From NCBI GenBank assembly GCA_949825045.1, contig OX463806.1, positions 45,718,208-45,782,207 of the forward strand: a stretch of DNA of 64,000 nt, in the 5' to 3' direction. Each line of letters begins with the position of its first letter. The stretch's first letter is position 1. This document shows positions 44,771-55,657 of this stretch, piece after piece. A model generated the notes under the pieces. It was given only the letters and a program-made list of their open reading frames with translations. It made no database searches and had not been told where the DNA came from. Source of the stretch: Argyresthia goedartella (taxonomy: Eukaryota; Arthropoda; Insecta; Lepidoptera; Argyresthiidae). Position numbers and translations under genes: made by a program.

Positions 44771-45257
44771 TCCTGCGCTAGCTGATACACCGTACATTAT
44801 GTTTTGTAAGTAGGAGTATTAATGAAGTGGTACGACCGCGGAGTCGGTTCCACGCAACATTGTAGGTATTTGTACTTGTGAATGAGGGTTGGTTATGTAA
44901 TACTGCGGCAAAGGAAAGAAAATGTGACGATAGTGTTTGAGTTGAACAGGTTTCTTAGAGAGGTATATGACTATTTATTTATTGAGAGAACCATCAAATA
45001 ATATGTAGTTTAGATATTGCGGCAAGATTTCCATACAAAGGAGAATAGTACATTGGCGCATAAAAATAAGCTTTTCAATTCAAGCGTCGTAAAACACAAA
45101 ACAGAAATATTCACCTGCAAAATACTTCAACTAGTGACTTTGAGCATATTAACATTTCTTCGCAAAGTCAACAAAGCTGAACTTTCTTAGATGAGTGTAA
45201 ACAATGTTGTGTAAACACAAACTAGGACAGACTCCGGTGCCCTGTAAACCTGAGAGA
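44771..45257. other. No gene recognised
   Basis: AT-rich sequence between the RT remnant and a 57-bp tandem repeat; no motif or repeat match was seen. Confidence 0.3.
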
Positions 45258-45371
45258 GATGGCTTGCTGTCGCGGATCCTACATAGCAGACGCGAGCTAT
45301 GTGCCAAGCGAGCAGATGGCTTGCTGTCGCGGATCCTACATAGCAGACGCGAGCTATGTGCCAAGCGAGCA
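45258..45371. repeat. 57-bp tandem duplication, two perfect units
   Basis: The 57-base unit beginning GATGGCTTGCTGTCGCGGAT occurs at 45258 and 45315 without a mismatch. Since 57 is a multiple of 3, frames pass through it on both strands. Each unit carries a small hairpin ACATAGC...GCTATGT. The perfect identity points to a recent event. Confidence 0.9.
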
Positions 45372-45724
45372 ACGTGCGGTGCCACGCGCGAATGTAGTGA
45401 CGCAATAACGACATGCATACATGAATATTTCCTAGAAACTCCATCAACGGATGAGAACTTAAAATTGTTTTGGATCAGTTATTTACTATTTAATTACTAT
45501 TAAACTAGTTAATTACTATTAAAAGTGTTATTGTTAGTTAGTTAGTTGTAAGTGTTAATTACTATTAAGAATTAAAAGTGGTCTGCAGTTTACGCTTTAT
45601 CGCTTTGCAATCACAAGTGCAAAAATATATATTTTATCATTCACGGCATTTGCACATATCCTTAATTTTGCTGTAATACGTGCCAACCCAACACCACTGA
45701 TGATAATATTATTCATTGTTTTAT

Positions 45725-46190
45725 CTAAAAACGTATCATAAACCCTCTTTACTGCGTCCAAAAACCGCAAGTTACGACCAGCATAATGTTTACTACTAGG
45801 TAAAAACTCATTTCTTATCTTAATATTGATACATTATGACCATATGTAATGTATCAATTTTCGACAAATTATGACTTTCAAATTTCGAACACCGACGCCC
45901 GCCTGCGTGCCGCCCCTAGTTTTGCTGTGAAGTTGGTACTACTGAATAAGCTAAACAAGTGCAGAGCAATTATCAATGCCACCATGCCGGTCGAACATGA
46001 GTTTCCTGAACACATAAAAGAGTGCTTATGATATGTGTGTAGATAAACTAGTATATGTAACTGTACATAATTAGGCATGAAAACTCTCGAGTGATATTAT
46101 TATGAAACTCGTCTTCGGCTCGTTTCATAAACCCACTCTCGAGTTTTAATGTCCTCCATTATGTATCAGTCACGTAAACTACTATAATAG
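45725..46190 (+). repeat. R1 family, longest copy, with conserved small ORF
   Basis: This copy contains both halves seen separately elsewhere. The left part is ATCATAAACCCTCTTTACTG...GACGCCCGCCTGCGTGCCGC, and the right part runs AAGCTAAACAAGTGCAGAGC...CTCCATTATGTATCAG. Near 46085-46150 CTCGAGTG...CACTCTCGAG forms an inverted pair around GAAACTCGTCTTCGGCTCG. On the minus strand 46078-45878 is an open frame of 66 codons with MPNYVQLH, CSTGMVALIIALHLFSLF and SSTNFTAKLGAARRRASVFE. Terminal repeats were not resolved. Confidence 0.8.
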
Positions 46191-46989
46191 TCTTATTTTA
46201 ATCTGCCAGGTCAAGGGCCTGGAGAGCTTCCTTCATCAGTTATTTAGTCCGTACCCGGCCTTTAGGATTCTGGGAGAACAACTTATTTAAGCGTAAAACT
46301 TAAGGTTTCAGTGTTCGCGTCGTCGGGCGTCGTCGTAGCTAGTAGGTATATCGAACGAGTTAGTTACGTAATGTTGCGGAACAATGCGCCCTTTCCGAGT
46401 CTACTGCACATTCCACTCCGAATTATATTCAAATGAACTGTTGGTGGCTTCAGTCATACTGCAGTAGCTTTAGAATTTTGTCAGAGCCTGATAAATAAGG
46501 GATTTAGGCCCAGATGCATAACCGACAACTTAATGTTTGGCGGGCTCTCACAGTCATGATGACGATGCCTCTCGGAGCTGACAGCGCCAGCCAGTAGGAC
46601 ATTTAAGAAGCGCTTCATTTGAGCAGAGTCTGTGCATTCAAGGATTTCTCAAGCTCCCTTTCTTTTTCCAAGCGGACAAAGATATATGGATGTATTCCAT
46701 GTTGTTTCTAGATTGTCGTGGACGTGTTGCATACGTGACAATTACCTATACAATAGCAACCAATGAAGGAGCCCCAAACATGAAGAATTACGGACTTTTA
46801 CAACATAGGTACCTACTGTAAACTGTAGTAATGGAGTAAGAAACTGCTAAATGCCCACATCCGAAGCTGTTAGGCCCTTACTAATAAACCGCACTCAGCC
46901 AGCACTGTCACAAAGTCGGAATTGATACCTACCTATGGCGAGACTGTCACTGTGACAGCTTTACACTGTGTATTATACATATGCGAATA
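46191..46989. other. No gene recognised
   Basis: A short GC-balanced patch at 46200-46280 has no matching protein motif. A segment near 46510-46540 (ATGCATAACCGACAACTTAA) resembles 36138-36160, so part of this is repeat-derived. Confidence 0.3.
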
Positions 46990-48165
46990 TAATTGAGCGA
47001 GCGACCGAAGTGTTCCCGTTCAGCTTCGGCGAAATTGCTTTTCTGTGCCCGGATTTCCGGCTGTTTTCCTCTAAATGTCGCATTTCTCAACGATTCGCGA
47101 TCCTCGTGAAACTTTTGTGAACGGGTTCGATAATTATCATTTTTTTTTGTCGACTCGCTTTATGTGAATTATTCAAAACGGCGGAAATCTGGGGTTAAAG
47201 TTATTGGTGCGGCTACTTTCATACTCCGTCGGCCCAGGTAAAAGAATATGCAGTCGGGTTATTTGTTTTTGGCAACAAATCTATTGATTAATAATATAAA
47301 TTTTGACTCCCAAATTTGCTAAATGTTCACCAAGTTTAGTGTCCCAATGTAGTTTACAAAACCGTATTGGTTGCTATAGATCTCTTTCTGTCCGAAGACT
47401 CAAGTTAGGTTCGTTTGGTCATAAACTCACAATTATACCTGTTTAAGGCGATACCTCGTCCGTGCAAAGGTCCCCGTTACTCCAGGCGGAAAGACCCGCA
47501 GTGTGAGAGGGACGGAATCGGAAAAAAATGAAAAACCGTAGCGCTAAACAACAGAATAATTGTTTAAAAATAAACTAGTCTATTTTGTTAAAAAGTTTTT
47601 TCAGGAGATTTTGCGAATACATAATATCTACATTTTGAACGCAGTTCCACACTGAAATTAGTTAGGATTTCAGAATTACAGGAAAAAATAATATAATTTA
47701 GAGGTGTTTTCGTAATTAAATTCTATCGAGAAAATTTCATCAAATCGCGTTTTTGTTTTGGTGAAAATCTTAATCAAATACTCAATAAACGTTAACCCAA
47801 AAATCAAATCTGTAGATGACTTCATGGTGGAGTAAATGGATTCGAAAAAAACCCCATTTTATTTTCTTAGCACCTTAATACAACCTAGAGCCGAAGCGAA
47901 GAGGAGCGGTGCAAGGCGACCCCATGTATGTATAAAATAGGGTGTATAATTTTGCCGAAAATTCGGTAAATTTGGGATGAAAATAACTTTTTAGTTAATT
48001 TGATAAACATTTAAACATAAACCTTACAATAATGCACTTGATCATCGGATAAACTTCGTGGGTGTTAAGGGGTGGAAAATAATGAAGAAGAAAAACGCAA
48101 ATTCCCTTTGTCGTTCGCAAGGTTTACAGATCTCAGCGCCACTAGTCTATAAAGTTGTATAATAC
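46990..48165 (+). repeat. Dispersed repeat family F, long copy
   Basis: Features include GAGCGAGCGACCGAAGTGTT near 46993, GCGATCCTCGTGAAACTTTT near 47097, TGGTGCGGCTACTTTCATAC near 47204, GGCGACCCCATGTATG near 47917 and a GGTGTTAAGGGGTGGAAAAT segment near 48062. The inverted copy at 51880-52390 shares ATGAAAGTAGCCGCACTAAT and the end CTTCGATCGCTCGGTCAA. Fragments lie at 3275-3430 and 37030-37145. No transposon protein or terminal repeat was found. Confidence 0.55.
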
Positions 48166-49139
48166 CTATGGATGCAGAGCAGGATATAATAAAACCCCGT
48201 ACAAACAGCAGGTGGGTATTGATACAAGCAACAAAGGAGCTATGTACCTACTTTGATACCAACACAGGTAGACAGCTGTCTCAACGTCTCAAGGCCTTTG
48301 TAATGTCATGGACAATTCCCGGGGTGAGGTGTTTTCGTAGCGCAAACAGGTAGCTCGAAATTGATGAAAAGGTATCGTGGAGACGGCCAACATTTGTACG
48401 TTTTATATCAGGAATATTTGGCAACATCACCTTGAACAACTCTCGCTACGAAATTGCTGCTATGATGAGAGGTTGACATCATAATTACATATCTTCCCTA
48501 ACCAAGCCCAAGCTAACCAAACTTTGCCATACCTAACTTAAGCGAGCCATTGTTAGTTGTGGGGTGTTATTCGGAAGACAAAAGTAACTAACAACAGCTC
48601 TTAAGTGGTAGCCATCGGTTCTACTTTGAAATCGTTGATTTAATTTGTTAATTGGTGACCTCTGGGATCGGTTGTACTCACGCACTAGTTAAGTTAATTT
48701 GTCTTTTGCTTACAGATACCAATTCGTAAACAAAAGATCAATTATTTTACATATAATGAAAAAGTCGGTAGCAATGAGATATTCGGGGGTCCTTCTTTCA
48801 CCTTTCTGACCAAGCAGAGTCCCGGCTTCATATGATGAGTAAAAGTGGCATTTAATCCTCTTTCATGGTACAGTACGATTACATTAACTTTACGGCTTGA
48901 CCTGTCTCGATTTTAGTCGCTGGAAGTGATCCAGCTGTCCTGGAAACTTGAAATTTGGCACAAAGGTGTATCGTGAAGAGTATATTGAGGGAAAAATGAG
49001 TTAATTTATTTAAGTGAGCCAATTGTGCCTCTACCACCCCGAATGGGAAAAGGCGTAAGGATTTTTAGCCTGTTATTCAACACTCCATTTGCGTGACAGG
49101 GGGCTATAGCCCATCGCCGCAGCTATGGAGTAACAATCA
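48166..49139. other. No gene recognised
   Basis: Low-complexity to moderate sequence with no ORF above 61 codons and no motif. Confidence 0.3.
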
Positions 49140-49230
49140 ATCAATCTTACGCATGTACATAAAAGGCCTGTGCCTCTCAGTGGGGACATTAATGTAGGCT
49201 ACATTTATTTATTTACCTTATGACTTCACG
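49140..49230 (+). mobile_element. RTE-type LINE 3' end fragment
   Basis: AAAGGCCTGTGCCTCTCAGT, GGGGACATTAATGTAGGCTA and the ATTTATTTATTT tail resemble the 3' ends of RTE/BovB LINEs of moths (a coded WPGV/PAVG-type C-terminus followed by a short A/T tail). An inverted partial copy is at about 30629-30650. Confidence 0.4.
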
Positions 49231-49808
49231 GTATATCACTAATCTCATGGTCTTATGATTAAGCTTAGCTCCGAAAAGTGAAAATAGATAATGATAAAAA
49301 AAATATATATATATAATAATTTAGAAACACAATTTTGGTGTCGTCTGAAACCTAAAAAAAAAAGGATAATATTACGTAATAAAATAATACCATTTTGGAC
49401 ACCAAATTTTGTAAAAATCTGCAATTACTAAAAATCTCGAAAAAATCACTATTATTTCTTGAAAAAGCGTAATTTTAGTTTACAGTTACCACTTTTTTTG
49501 CAACTTTTTGTTACTGGCAGCATTGTCTTTCATCATCACGAATCTGTGAATTTCACTACGAAAAACCCTTCCATTTCGAAGTTATATTTTTTTTTGCAAT
49601 TGGTACCCAGATAGTGCATTTCAATATTAAAATGGCTATAAAAAATTGAGAAGGAAGAGTTTTTTTTTGTCGAAGAATTTCGATTTTCTTCAACTGAGAT
49701 CATTATATGCACTTATTGAAGATTCACACTGCACATCATGCAAACCTTACAAAAAGCAAATCATTAGAGCTCTAAGCTTTAGCGGTGACATAAAGTTGTA
49801 CTGAATTT
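49231..49808. other. AT-rich intergenic or intronic sequence
   Basis: No coding or repeat signal beyond A/T-rich runs. Confidence 0.3.
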
Positions 49809-50044
49809 CATTATCACAACCTAGATTGGAACCTTGGGTTTAAAGTGATTTTAATCTTTCATGGTTCTAATTGCTATGGCCTTAAAATCAAATTTCATGA
49901 AATACGCACGGCGCTCACAGCCCATCTTCTATTACAACCTAGATTGAAACCTTGAGTTTAAAGTGATTTTCACTTTCATGGTTCTTATTGCTATGGCCTT
50001 AGAATCTAATTTTGTGAAATACGCACGGCGCTCAGAGGGAGCTC
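49809..50044. repeat. 118-bp direct tandem repeat, two diverged units
   Basis: Units start near 49816 and 49934, with ACAACCTAGATTGRAACCTT, GTTTAAAGTGATTTT, TTTCATGGTTCT, GCTATGGCCTTARAATC and GAAATACGCACGGCGCTCA in both. Divergence is about 10-15 percent, so the duplication is old. Confidence 0.85.
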
Positions 50045-50111
50045 CCCGGGGGCGGGGGCGGAGGCGGAGCGGGCGCCGAACTTATTCGATAATCGAGGCG
50101 GCCACCGCGGG

Positions 50112-50600
50112 CCAGTGTCCCCACCTTAGGGTATTTTCCCCTAGATTTAGGGGATTTTTGAAGGTTTAGGGGATTTTTTAGGGTATAAATTTTTTTAGGG
50201 GAATATTGAGGGTAAAAAAATATGTTGGGTTTTTTAGAGAAAGTTTTGATTTTCAGTTCGCAAAAGAATTTAATGCGTGACTGCGTGTATCCGAACGTAA
50301 CTTTGTGTGGTGATCTGTCGTTCTCTATGATTTTAAGAAAAAAAACACTGAAGTGTTGAAAGAAATGGAAACCCAAACAATGGACGCATTCCATGAAATA
50401 ATATAGTGCGTAATTAATTCTCCTCAATTTGTGTTATATTTTTAGAATAAGTTATTACAGGTTTTTTTTTGAGAAATGCCTAATTTTTGTGTTATATTTT
50501 TAGGATAAATTATTAGAGGTTTTTTTTGAGAAATGCCTAATTTAGGGAAAAATCACGAGGAGTCCGGGGAAAATCAAAATCGGAGGGTGGCAACACTGCC
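50112..50600. mobile_element. hAT-like MITE with CAGTGTNNCCACC ends and internal duplication
   Basis: The left end CCAGTGTCCCCACCTTAGGG and the complement of the right end (GGAGGGTGGCAACACTG) match over CAGTGT--CCACC. The flanking octamers CCGCGGGC and CCACGAGC agree at 6 of 8 bases, which would be a decayed 8-bp target duplication. Inside, TTTGTGTTATATTTTTAG...GAGAAATGCCTAAT is duplicated with a 58-bp period (50428 and 50486). No transposase is present. Confidence 0.5.
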
Positions 50601-50861
50601 ACGAGCTGAATGGAACGCATTTTAAATAAAACAAAAACCCGCGATTGTATCAAGACGCCGCGACTGGACGCGCTGGTTTAAACATTAATTAACTTTCATA
50701 AAATGGTGTTTTTAGAAGGCTCGCTTTTAATATTTTCTCGCAGGAGGTGCGAAAGGTAGAGAATACTCATCGGGGATAAAGTTGTTTTGTCTTGGGCACG
50801 CTTGATCAATCACTGTACTCAGGACTCAGTCTTGATTTCCCGAGCGAAAACATTAGGGACG
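50601..50861. other. No gene recognised
   Basis: Short unannotated spacer between the MITE and a LINE tail. Confidence 0.3.
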
Positions 50862-51084
50862 GGACTGTATGGGGTTAATCTGGCTCAACACAGACCTTGC
50901 TGTTAATAATTTTGGAATTATTTATTCCTGCTTATTAATCATAATAATTCAACTTTTCATATTTGTATTAGTTAAGCACAAGCAATTTTTAAAAGAGATC
51001 TAAAAATCAATCTGTGGGATTTTCTACGCCATGCCTCTCCCACAGTGGTCCAATGTAGAGAAACGGCAAAAAATGACGTTTCGT
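50862..51084 (+). mobile_element. LINE family A copy A4, 3' UTR only
   Basis: The sequence from GGGACTGTATGGGGTTAATC through CAGACCTTGCTGTTAATAAT to the end CCACAGTGGTCCAATGTAGA is the reverse orientation of the 3' UTRs at 13385-13605 and 52785-52995. It carries only the last codons of the ORF. It ends abruptly at about 51084, where an oppositely oriented LINE tail begins. Confidence 0.85.
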
Positions 51085-51290
51085 ATATTCGTATATATTT
51101 ATTGCACATAAAACAACATAAGATATAATAAACAGAAAGGACATCTACAAAGGCATGCTTATCTCTAAATAGAGATCTCTTCCAGCAAACCCAAGGTTGA
51201 TAAGAATAATTTAATATACAGGATAGACCTATGTGCTCTGATAAGATACATACATATATTACTGAACTATTGAACTAACTGCTAGAAACA
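51085..51290 (-). mobile_element. LINE family B 3' UTR
   Basis: The complement of this stretch matches the plus-strand tail at 62750-62885: GGTTTGCTGGAAGARATCTC, TTTTTAGAGATAAGC and the GTGCAATAAA end. A further match is the CAAAGGCATGCTT/GGCCTTTGTAC region. It lies tail to tail against A4. Confidence 0.65.
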
Positions 51291-51409
51291 CTACATACAC
51301 AAGTACATAAATATTATATAAAAATATAACGTTTGCTAAGTATATGTAAATATCTACAGTAAAATCAAAAAAAATCATGTTTAAGGTACAGGGAAATATA
51401 GAACTCAAT

Positions 51410-51845
51410 TTGAATTCCGTCACCTCAATGTTTTAGATGCTGGAGGCAAAGAGGCGACTAGAAACCTCCCAGCTTTATACGTTATTTTTTACAGAATTGG
51501 AGCAAACACCTTCCCAAGCTTTCTTGTCTTCTACATAATCTGATATTTTGTAGTAACCTTTTTTACATAAGTGATTTTTAACAACATTTTAAAATTTATT
51601 TACAGACAATTCTTGTAACTCTGTCGGTATTTTGTTGTAAAAGCGAATACATTGCTCTTTAAAAGATACATTAACCTTATGGAGCCTAGTACTAGGTATA
51701 GCTAGTTTATTCCTATTTCTAGTGTTGACATTGTGCCTGTCGCTATCCTTAGGAAATTTATCAATATTTTTGTGGATAATAAAGAACTGAAAGAACAGAA
51801 GTAATAAAGAACTTTGACTTTGTTTTGGATTCAATATCACACCTT
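51410..51845 (-). pseudogene. CR1-like LINE C-terminus, third subfamily
   Basis: The minus frame 51840-51589 has NTRNRNKLAIPSTRLHKVNV, SFKEQCIRFYNKIPTELQEL and SVNKF. Beyond a frameshift it continues as LKNHLCKKGYYKISDYVED. This aligns with the ends of copies A2/A3 (FKGQCILYYNKIPLEI...KKGYYNVQDYLNDRTVWG). Only the last 90 or so codons and the 3' UTR remain. Confidence 0.8.
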
Positions 51846-51879
51846 GACATAAAACAGTGCTTTATCGCTTGGTGTATAA

Positions 51880-52390
51880 TCTACTATTTTACATCCCCTC
51901 GCACCACACCCCCGACCCCTTGAAGTTTTTGATAATCAGACAGCATTTTCTTTCAATACCACATACGAACTTATAAATGCACTTGGTTACGTACATGGAG
52001 TATGAAAGTAGCCGCACTAATAACTTTGTGAACTACATTTCTTAACGCAAAATCCAACCTATTGACTTTTCACTAACATTATGTAGCTAATGGCCAAGTC
52101 GGTGGCCGGTCTCCACAAATCCAATGACATCTCATTTGTTAAAACCTGTCAACCCGTCGGGGCTGTTGCGGATTTTCTTACATTTTCAACCCCATATCTC
52201 AGCCATTTGGAAAAACATCCAAAAAAACTGAATCGACAAAAAGAAACCCATTGTCGAACCTACTCACAAAAATGCACGAGGATCAGTTGAGCAATGCGGC
52301 CCGTAGAGGAGAACTTCCGGACACACATCCGGACATTTGAAAGCATTTTGCCTGAACGGTGACGCTTCGATCGCTCGGTCAATGAAGCAA
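51880..52390 (-). repeat. Dispersed repeat family F, inverted copy
   Basis: The complement of this stretch follows the order of 46993-47240: a GAGCGATCGAAGCG start, TCCGGATGTGTGTCCGGAAG, ATCCTCGTGCATTTTTGTGA, GTTCGACAATGGGTTTC and GTGCGGCTACTTTCATACTC. Similarity is patchy, so both copies are old. Confidence 0.5.
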
Positions 52391-52689
52391 ATATAGTTTC
52401 ATTTACCAATTTCCAACATTGTAAAAAGGTTACGACAAAAATTTGTCATAAACGCCTCACGTAGCGAATGGACGCCTCCAAACTGGCAAAGTGTACGCTA
52501 TTGATAATTACTGGCCCATAGTAGGTCGCCAAATATGACGGCAAACAAAATAAAATCAGATTCGCGATCTGGTTGCAGCCAGAGCGGCAGATATACGATC
52601 TAAGTCTACACTGTCGTAAGAAACTGCCTTTGAAACAGAATTGAAATGCCAAGACCAGCGATGTCTTCATAACTCTTTGTGGTCAAACT

Positions 52690-53815
52690 TGAGAGGGACT
52701 CCTTTCTAGTCAATAGTCAATAGTCAATAGTCAAAGTACTTTATTACTGTAGATATTTACATATACTTAGCAAACGTCATTTTTTACCTCTTCTCTACAT
52801 TGGACCACTGTGGGAGAAGAAGGGCGTAGAAACTCCCACAGATTTATTTTTAGATCTCTTTTAAAAATAGTTTGTGCTTAACTAATACAAATATGAAAAA
52901 TTTAATTGTTATGATTAATAAGCAGGAATAAATAATTACAAAATTATTAACAGCAAGGTCTGTGTTGAGCCAGATTAACCCCATACAGTCCTGTCATTTA
53001 AGTAATCTTGAACATTGTAATATCCCTTTTTCGACAAAGTCGCTTTAACATGCTTTTTAAATTGCTCAAATGGCAATTTCAAAATCTCCAGAGGTATCTT
53101 ATTGTAGTAGAGAATGCACTGACCCTTGAAAGAATTGCTAACCTTCGCGAGTCTAAAACGGGGCGCACATAGTCTGTGATTATTTCTTAGGTTAACATTA
53201 CAGCTGTCGCTAAGTTTGGAAAATGTTGTAAGGTTCTTGCGTACATACATTATATTTTCGAAAATAAATTGACTAGCTACTGTTAGTATGTCAATTTCTT
53301 TAAAAAGCTCTCTTAAGGAGTCTGTTCGTTTTAAATTATAAATTGCTCGAATAGCTCTTTTCTGTAAAATAAAAATAGTTTGAATATCCGCTGCTTTCCC
53401 CCACAACAAGATACCATAGGACATCACACTATGAAAGTAACTAAAATATACTAGCCTAGATGTAGCCACATCCGTGCTTTGTCTGATGTTCCTTACAGCC
53501 TAAGCCGCAGAACTTAATTTACCAGCCAATTTATCTATGTGGGGTCCCCACTGCAATTTGCTATCAATGGTTATTCCAAGAAACTTCGTATCATTTACCA
53601 ATTCTAACGTGCTGTTGTCTAACACCAAACTGGTCTCAACTTGCCTGACATTTGGAAGTGAGAATTTGATAAACTTGGTTTTACCAGCGTTTAACAATAA
53701 ATTATTAACTGTGAACCAATTCAAGGTTAAAGACAATACACCATTAACATCATCAAAATCTCTTTTTTGTCTTTCAATTTTGAAGACCATTGAAGTATCA
53801 TCAGCAAACAACACA
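52690..53815 (-). pseudogene. CR1/Jockey-group LINE copy A3, 5'-truncated at the FADD box
   Basis: The minus strand has MLFADDTSMVFKIERQ at its 5' end, then LNWFTVNNLLLNAGK, TKFLGITIDSKLQWGPHIDK and, in the next frame (53469-52975), RLVYFSYFHSVMSYGILLWG, KRAIRAIYNLKRTDSLRELF and the complete end KKGYYNVQDYLNDRTVWG. A stop near 53500 separates the two frames. The 3' UTR ends at 52697-52730 in a (TCAATAG)n tail, which fits the short tandem tails of CR1-group LINEs. The truncation point is at 53815. Confidence 0.92.
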
Positions 53816-54004
53816 ACACTAGTGACATATTAATGTGATTAGCTAAGTGTTAATACGGTCGTCTTAAGGTTGAGTATCGCTCAAAAGCTGTGTTCGAACG
53901 GCGCCAACGTGACGCGACGCTAACGTAATAAATGCAGTAAATTCACCAAAACACCTCTTCTAGTTTTTATTGATCTTCTAACTAGGTTATAATAAAACTT
54001 TGTT
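53816..54004. other. Spacer between LINE copy A3 and a SINE
   Basis: Nothing recognised. Confidence 0.3.
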
Positions 54005-54215
54005 TTTGTTTCCGGGCTGACGGAAAATATATATAGGCCCCACACTAGGATACCCTGTGTCTTGAACCAGAAACAGCGACGTATAAGCATCCAAGACGTG
54101 AGGATTTTTATCTGTATCCGAAGCTGGGGTTCGAACCCGGGACTTCCCGCATGGTAGGCGGAGTCACAACTGCATGCAGCGCGTAAAAATATTGTGAGGA
54201 AACCTTCAAATCGCC
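54005..54215 (-). mobile_element. tRNA-derived SINE
   Basis: The minus strand starts with a tRNA-like half containing CTACCATGCGGGAAGTCCCG and the B box GGTTCGAACCCC. The body has TCGCTGTTTCTGGTTCAAGA and CAGGGTATCCTAGTGTGGGG, shared with the fragments at 35060 and 40780. The A-box half is degraded. Confidence 0.65.
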
Positions 54216-54607
54216 ATAGTTGTTACGTAAAATGGAGTTTGGAAGTACTGAATAAACGTGGGTACTAGTGTGACTTGCCATCCCTTGTAGGGAAGTCTTG
54301 GTAAGTTTGTTTTGTTACTGATAAACCGTTCCACCATCGACACTTCATTACAAGCTTGTTGTATTCATCTCAATACTGAAGCGTTGTCAAAGATGACGAA
54401 GGCTGTGACTTTAATTTCCGCCTTTCAAAAGCATATATTTTCTTCTTTAGATCCTGGTCTAAAATATAAAGATATTTGTCAAAACGTATTAAAGTGAGTC
54501 AAGATCGATGTAATTCGGCAATAATGTTTTGGGCCAGTTTGACAGATTGCGGTCACACCATGCGGACTATACAATATGAGAAACAACGTGAAAAATGTAT
54601 AAGATGT

Positions 54608-55152
54608 TGTTCGATTCCAAATCGATATTCGATCGATGGTTTCTGAACGGCCATTTTGAATTTGACGTTGCTGCCAACCTAGCAGTTTTTTGACAACTGA
54701 CAGACGAAAGCCCTCGCAAAGTAAACGCGTTTTGGTTAGGGTATTGAAATTAAATCGCAGGCCATCTGGAATGTATTCGGGTTTCCCTCAGGATTGTCTA
54801 TATAGCTGAGTGTGTTGTGGTTCCCCGAACCAGATAAAGTTCGCATTTACGTGGCCGATTGGTTTTTACCACGTAACATAACCTGTGTTGGAACACTGTG
54901 CTCATTGAAGCTGGCCCGCCAGTCATAGGAGGTTGGCTGAAGAACCTGTCTACCAAGAAGAGCCTAGGGTGCACCCGGGCCTTGCAGAGAGACAGGAGGT
55001 TGACGGGACCGAAGCACAGACCAGGTTAGATCGACCCCAATTACTTCAGCTCGGTGAATCGCGGACGTTCACGCTTCTCGGCAACTGATCGTTACGCTAC
55101 CTCGTAGCTGATGGGCCCCTACGAGGTCATTAGGTGCTGAGAAGCCTGAACA
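54608..55152 (+). repeat. 5' LTR of the BEL/Pao element (545 bp)
   Basis: TG...CA termini. The promoter and poly(A) region should lie here; a TATATAGCTGA box at about 54799-54810 is a plausible core promoter. About 268 bases of this LTR (roughly 54810-55077) are absent from the 3' LTR. Confidence 0.93.
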
Positions 55153-55657
55153 TTTTGGTAGCTAGAGCGTGGCTTCCTGAGATTTGCAGCCGTCAAGGGC
55201 TCCAGGAAGGCACGATTTGGGACTATCAATCTGTAGGTATAGGCGGTTAGGTACTTGGTTGTTCCTATATCCACATAGATTGGTAGTATTGTAAGCTATA
55301 AGTCTATTGCTGGTAGTAGACAGACAGATATTGAATTGAAATTTGCATTGAATTACCAGTTAGTCAACCAATTAGTTAACATAGGTAGTTACATCTATTG
55401 ATAGCAGGCTATTACATTGTTTTCAGTTTATAGCAATTTATAACTTGAACTAATATTGACTATCTGTGTGTGTTATAATGATAAAGGGAAACTAAATTGT
55501 ATTTACAGAATTTATATAGATATAAAACTCGGTTCCTATTGTTTAAGGAAAACAACATTGTTTAAGTTGTGGTTTAGGGTTCCCTCGTTTGGGTTGTAGA
55601 CTGGAGGGTCCAATAAAATTGAGTTACTGCAAATTGTGAGTAAGTATCGTTCCGATC
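55153..55657 (+). other. Leader of the BEL/Pao element
   Basis: Non-coding, 505 bases. A TGGTAGCTAGAGCG word starts 3 bases after the LTR (55156) and is the natural position for a tRNA primer-binding site beginning TGG; the tRNA was not identified. The gag ATG is at 55658. Confidence 0.5.

Noticed and set aside
50032..50427. 131-codon minus-strand ORF
   Set aside because: It covers the A/T-rich interior and end of a hAT-like MITE, and its Phe/Lys-rich product has no recognisable feature.
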